Shown: positions 60,001 to 64,000 of the stretch, piece by piece
How positions within the stretch are numbered: position 1 is the first letter of the stretch
How the letters are laid out: every line of letters begins with the position of its first letter
DNA from: Fratercula arctica
Taxonomy: Eukaryota > Chordata > Aves > Charadriiformes > Alcidae
NCBI GenBank assembly: GCA_947846985.1
Contig: CANTUZ010000003.1
Coordinates: 53,392,096 to 53,456,095 of the forward strand
DNA length: 64,000 nucleotides
Direction of reading: 5' to 3'
The notes under the pieces: model-generated
The model's input: the letters and a program-made list of their open reading frames with translations, nothing else
What the model was told of the DNA's origin: nothing
Database searches by the model: none
Translations under genes and position numbers: made by a program

Positions 60001-62149
60001 AGAAATAAGATTGTCAGTTTGGAATTAATAATTTTGAAGGAATCTATAATGGCATGAATAATACTGAAGCATAGCAAATTCTTCTTAGAGACGAATGACA
60101 AAAACTATTTACAAAACTGGGGAAGATGGGACTTGGTATGTGAAATGTTAGGAAATGGAAGAGCTGGCTAATGGAACATGACAGTGGATTGTATTGAAAA
60201 AGAAAATGGTGGGTTGAGGGGGAAAAAGCAGTGAAATTTCCCAAAGATTAAGTAGTTAATGGAGTTAGTAGTATTTTCATTAATAACACTGTAGCAAGTT
60301 GTATTGCTCTACTGTTGCATTTGACACTAATTTAGGAGGGACTGTCAACAGAGAAAGAGTATTGAGATAGTGTGATGAGAAGAACCAGGTGAAATTGAAG
60401 ATTATAATAACAGAAATGTAATGAAATTCAGTTTTAAAAATGCAGGATCATTCCTGTAGATTACGTGTAGACTGATAAATAAAATGGAGATAGATCATGA
60501 GATCAAGCAGTGACAACAGATCGTACTGCTTAATTTTTAGCATGGTCCCTAATTTTTAGCATGCTCCCTGATGTGGTTTTAGGCCATGCCAACTAGCCCT
60601 CTTCAAGACAATGGTCAGGTATGGCTCAGGGAATAGCGTGCTCCAAACAACATTCTTGACAGCCAGTTTGGACAAGACAGTATCAGCCTTGGCACCACCT
60701 AACAACACACGCTTTGCACTTTCAGACATTCCCATATGCTTTTATACTGCACCCTTGTGCTTGCTGTACATTATAGACACTTTCCATTTTGTAGCATAAA
60801 AATACTACATGGGGTTCTCATTATTTCAGATACTTCAAACTGAAAAAACCCCACACAACAACAGTAGTAATAACACTCATAATAACGATGAATAGTCACT
60901 GTCATCATCATCGTGTCCTTGGACCAAACAGGTGCCAAATATGCCCAATCTTAGACCCTAATGCTATGTAGTGTTTATGTGGCTTTGGGGATGGAGAAGT
61001 CCTGGGACTTGTTTTCTTTAGCCTTACAGGCTACCAGTTTCTGCGCCAGTTTCTCACAAATTCACAAGTAAGAAAAAAAGACCTGCTAGGACCGCGTGTA
61101 CCAGAGGTACTTGCATGCTGAGTCCGTAAATCAGGCTGTGGGAAACAGCACATTTTGGTAGAGATAGGAGAGCATTCACAACATTGTACAGGGCAGTGGA
61201 GAGACCTCATCTGACAGTTCTGTTTAGCCATGTTCATGGAAAATGAATTTGAACTGGGACAGTTGGAGCTGGGGTAATTAAGGAAATGGAAAGCTTGCCA
61301 TGCGGAGGGGACAAAAAGAGCTTGGCTTGTTAAATGTCATACAATCAAGGCTGAGAATTGTGATTACTCCTTCAGGGGCAGGCAACAGAGAAGGCAGTGA
61401 AATAGCTGTTTCAGCTGAAGGGCGGTGCTAGTGCAAGAGTGAAAAGAATGTAACTGTTCCTGAATATATTTAGCTTGGGAGAAGATTTCTTGCCATGAGA
61501 CACACAGGGTTCTGGAGCAACCTGTCAAGAGCAGCAGAGGGAGTAAAAAAACTGGTTACTTTTACAATGGATCAGTGGCAACTTGTGAAAGGACCAGTGA
61601 TCAACCTAAAAGTTGGAATTGCTTGCGCTCCCTGGGCTGTCCCTTCCAGGTTTATCTTCTTATTTTTGTCTAGCAGAATGAGCAAAACTATTTGGACGTT
61701 CAAATTAAAATAAGCTTGAACATCAAACATGTTCAGGACAATACCGAGAGTAGTCTTTAGTTTTCCCAGGTTAAGCTGCACTGGGAAGAAGCTGCAAACA
61801 CGCAGTGATCCTCTAGTGCTAAAGAAGAAAAACTCTGTGTACATCAGGTTGAACAAATTATGTGAAAATAATGCAAAGAACCTTTTTTTATATTTTACTT
61901 ATTAATTAAATTTGTGATTTAAAAATCCAGTTTGAGTGACAGAAAGTACCTTCTATAAAATGTCAGTGTTTTCTCACTTTTATTGTCGACCTTTTTCAAA
62001 GATGAAATGTAGCTTTGAAATAAATCTAGGCTTATTTGTTCTCATACCACAGGAACCTAGTAATATCCCCGAGGACTCATGTTTCTTTCATTTTAACTTG
62101 GATATAACATGAGCTTGTATTCCTAAAGAAAAATACAAATTCTTTGTGT
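57011..62149. other. Unique AT-rich non-coding DNA
   Basis: No gene recognised. It includes a polypyrimidine-AG / 9-base / GTAAGTAA arrangement at 58190-58220 and a 19-bp tandem duplication at 60532-60569. Minus-strand frames at 58669-58968 and 59787-60101 (about 100 codons each) show no family match. Confidence 0.5.
60532..60569 (+). repeat. 19-bp tandem duplication
   Basis: AATTTTTAGCATGGTCCCT (60532-60550) is directly repeated as AATTTTTAGCATGCTCCCT (60551-60569) with one G/C difference. This is a recent-looking local duplication, since the copies differ by a single base. Confidence 0.95.
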
Positions 62150-62345
62150 GTTCACAGTGAAATTAATTGCATAAATCCTGTATGCTCTTAATTACAGCTA
62201 CAAAATGGTAATGCTTTATAGGCTGTATGAGATCTATGATATATGTTGGCTACAATTTTCCAGTTTATTTTTTTTAATAGTTGATCAGCAGTTTACATAT
62301 TTGTAATTAGAGTGTTCTTTTAAGAAAGCCTATTTGATACATAAG
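62150..62345. promoter_or_regulatory. Candidate conserved non-coding element (AT-rich)
   Basis: High-complexity AT-rich sequence with GAAATTAATTGCATAAATCC, CTTAATTACAGC, a TTATAGGCTGTATGAG word and TTTGTAATTAGAG. TAATTA/TAATTG homeodomain cores recur four times in under 200 bases. Weak evidence; inference only. Confidence 0.2.
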
Positions 62346-62706
62346 AATATGTAATGCTGTATTTTCCCCATCTCCTTTCTATTATTCTTGCAGTAGTTCT
62401 GGGGACTGTGATTTCGGGGTGTGAAAAGAATAGTACTAGATTAGCCAAAGTTTACCAAATGAAAGTATTTCCCAACTTTTTGTAGTGAGATAACACTCAA
62501 CACCACAATTAATTTGGCAGTCTTATTTTGGGTGCTGCTACCTTGGAGACATTATTTGAGGAAGGGGAGAATTTAGGAACATTTGCTTTTAGAGAACTTG
62601 CGACCAGTTATGGTTTCCTTTTCCTGTACAATGGTCTGATGATAACTGGGCAAATTCTAGAGGAAGCAGGTCAGTAATAGAGTAAAAATACATTGTTCCC
62701 TAGGGG

Positions 62707-62722
62707 AAAAAAAAAAAAAAAA
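62707..62722. repeat. Poly-A run (16 bases)
   Basis: An uninterrupted A run in unique sequence. Confidence 0.9.
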
Positions 62723-63400
62723 GTTGCTATTATTTCAAAAAAAGTTTGTTATTTCAGTGAGAGACTTTCTAGTAAGAGTTTTCGGGGTAGTGCCTGCAGT
62801 CGGGGGCTGTACATCCAATGTTACCAGTGGTGGAAAAGTTGATTCTTTAGGGGCCATGTTTGGTCCTTAATCTATCCCATCTGCCCCATCTACCGACCTG
62901 AGCTGATATTTGTGGGATATGCTGCTATAATCTCAGTTGTTCATACACCCTATTTTTTAACATGACAACCTAGTCTTGTTGAAATTTCTGTTTGTGCTAG
63001 ATTAAAAATAGCCACTCTAAGCAGTATTACTGGGAAGAAAAGGCTGATTTAAATATATCATGCAATTATCTTTATATATTGGCATTCTCAAACGTTACGT
63101 ACGTCTAATAACTTTTCCTCTGAATAAAGAGACCCAATGTATGCAAATGTACGAGGAGACATCCATCGTTTGGCTGCTTTTGTGCCTGAGGGCACTTTAT
63201 GAAGTGTCGGTGATTACAGGTGCTTTTGTTTCGAACAGCATTTCCCCTAAAATAGCAACAATCACCAGTAAGAGGAAAACAAAGCCTTGCCAATATCAGC
63301 AGAATAAATGAACTCAAGGGTGCTCAAGGGCCCTTCTAGCAAAGATAGCTGGTGGGGAGATGGACTCCTCTTGGCATATTAAATGTGGTTTATTATTGGA

Positions 63401-63415
63401 TTTTTTTTTTTTTTT
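63401..63415. repeat. Poly-T run (15 bases)
   Basis: An uninterrupted T run in unique sequence. Confidence 0.9.
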
Positions 63416-63689
63416 GGTTGGAGAGGAGAATTATGCCTCTCGGAAACCCAGTGGGAGTGGCACTGCAGCATAATGGGGCTAACTTTTATGCTTCCACTTT
63501 AAGTACCTCATCACAGTAGTGAGAGATTCAGGGAATGGAAGCTTCAAACCATTGCTTGTGTACAATCCCCATTGTGTGAAGAAGCTGGAGAAAAACTAAT
63601 ATATTGCAAAGAAATGTAAATAACCTAAAAGGCTCCCTTAGGAGAAATATTATTGTATTGTTACAATCACAGGGGTTTAGGCATTCTCC

Positions 63690-63785
63690 CACTGTCCTTG
63701 CTTGCTAAGGACCCTCTGGCTGAGGCTGGTTGTTGGAAGACATTTTGTTCTGAATGAGGCCTTGGGTTATCTGTTGCCACATCAG
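63690..63785 (+). mobile_element. Doubtful ancient CR1-like 3' tail
   Basis: GGCTGGTTGTTGGAAGACA followed by TGAATGAGGCCTTGGGTTATCTGTTGCCA is reminiscent of old archosaur/turtle CR1 tails (ACTGGTCATTGGAGGACA, then CTAGATGGGCCTTGGGTCTGAnCCAGTGGCA). Only two blocks match, with many substitutions and no terminal 8-bp repeats, so chance cannot be excluded. Confidence 0.28.
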
Positions 63786-64000
63786 CCACTGCAGCTCTGC
63801 ACAGCAGCCCTCCCCTCTGCCTCCTGCTTTTGACTACTGCACTTTGGTGTTGGGTACCGTGAGAGCTGTGGAGTCCCCCATGAACCATAGCTTCAGGTAT
63901 GGAAGGATGAATAAAAAACATCCTTAATGAAAGCTGAACGTTCACATAAAACTAGGATGTTAATACTTAGACCATGGTAAATATATTATTAACACCTGTA
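63786..64000. other. Unique non-coding DNA to window end
   Basis: A moderately GC-rich patch (to about 63900) then AT-rich sequence. A 92-codon minus-strand frame spanning 63667-63945 has no recognisable domain. Confidence 0.45.

Larger units (their letters stand above)
62346..63689. other. Unique non-coding DNA
   Basis: No gene recognised. An A16 run lies at 62707-62722 and a T15 run at 63401-63415. Overlapping opposite-strand frames at 63060-63317 have no domain. Confidence 0.5.

Noticed and set aside
1..64000. tRNA, rRNA, CRISPR arrays, operons or bacterial elements
   Set aside because: No intact tRNA A/B box pairs outside SINE relics, no rRNA-like blocks, no regularly spaced direct repeats, and composition and repeats are clearly vertebrate.
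1..64000. Endogenous retrovirus or LTR elements
   Set aside because: I found no TG...CA-bounded long direct repeats, primer-binding site or retroviral protein motif that I could support.

Overview
This window reads as vertebrate, almost certainly avian, nuclear DNA from a gene desert or a very long intron. It is AT-rich. There is no operon-like gene packing, and I recognise no protein-coding gene. The open reading frames present are short (mostly under 100 codons, none over about 160), overlap on both strands, and resemble no protein family I know, apart from stretches inside transposon relics. The avian assignment rests on two CR1 LINE fragments. One of them ends in the diagnostic CR1 8-bp 3' repeats and keeps the end of its ORF2 open. 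The sparse repeat load and the lack of A-tailed SINEs or L1 elements agree with this.

Layout. Positions 1-4495 are mostly unique sequence with an A/C-rich patch and a G15-like tract. A diverged minus-strand CR1 lies at about 4496-4770, followed by a CA-rich patch. Minus-strand MIR/CORE-SINE-like relics lie at about 5870-5993 and 8974-9093. From 9.1 to 18.8 kb the sequence is mostly unique, with simple repeats, a possible ancient repeat at 13.24 kb and an AT-rich candidate regulatory block near 15.5 kb. A plus-strand CR1 3' end lies at 18848-19144. From 19.1 to 34.3 kb there are mainly poly-A/T tracts. A minus-strand relic of an L2-clade LINE reverse transcriptase, the best protein-level recognition here, lies at about 34343-34870. 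From 34.9 to 47 kb there is unique sequence with two candidate regulatory blocks. A plus-strand MIR relic lies at about 46985-47202. From 47.2 to 64 kb there are old repeat fragments, a possible 40-nt exon at 53227-53266, two further candidate regulatory blocks (54.2 and 56.8 kb), another near 62.2 kb, and a very doubtful CR1-like tail near 63.7 kb.

No gene pathway can be assembled from this window. The main biological content is a fossil record of retroposons of several ages (young-looking CR1, older CR1, L2-like, MIR/CORE-SINE, and unnamed ancient repeats). In between are long unique stretches with several blocks whose motif density suggests conserved non-coding elements. The regulatory and exon candidates are inferences from base patterns only, because I could not run alignments, repeat libraries or transcript comparisons.
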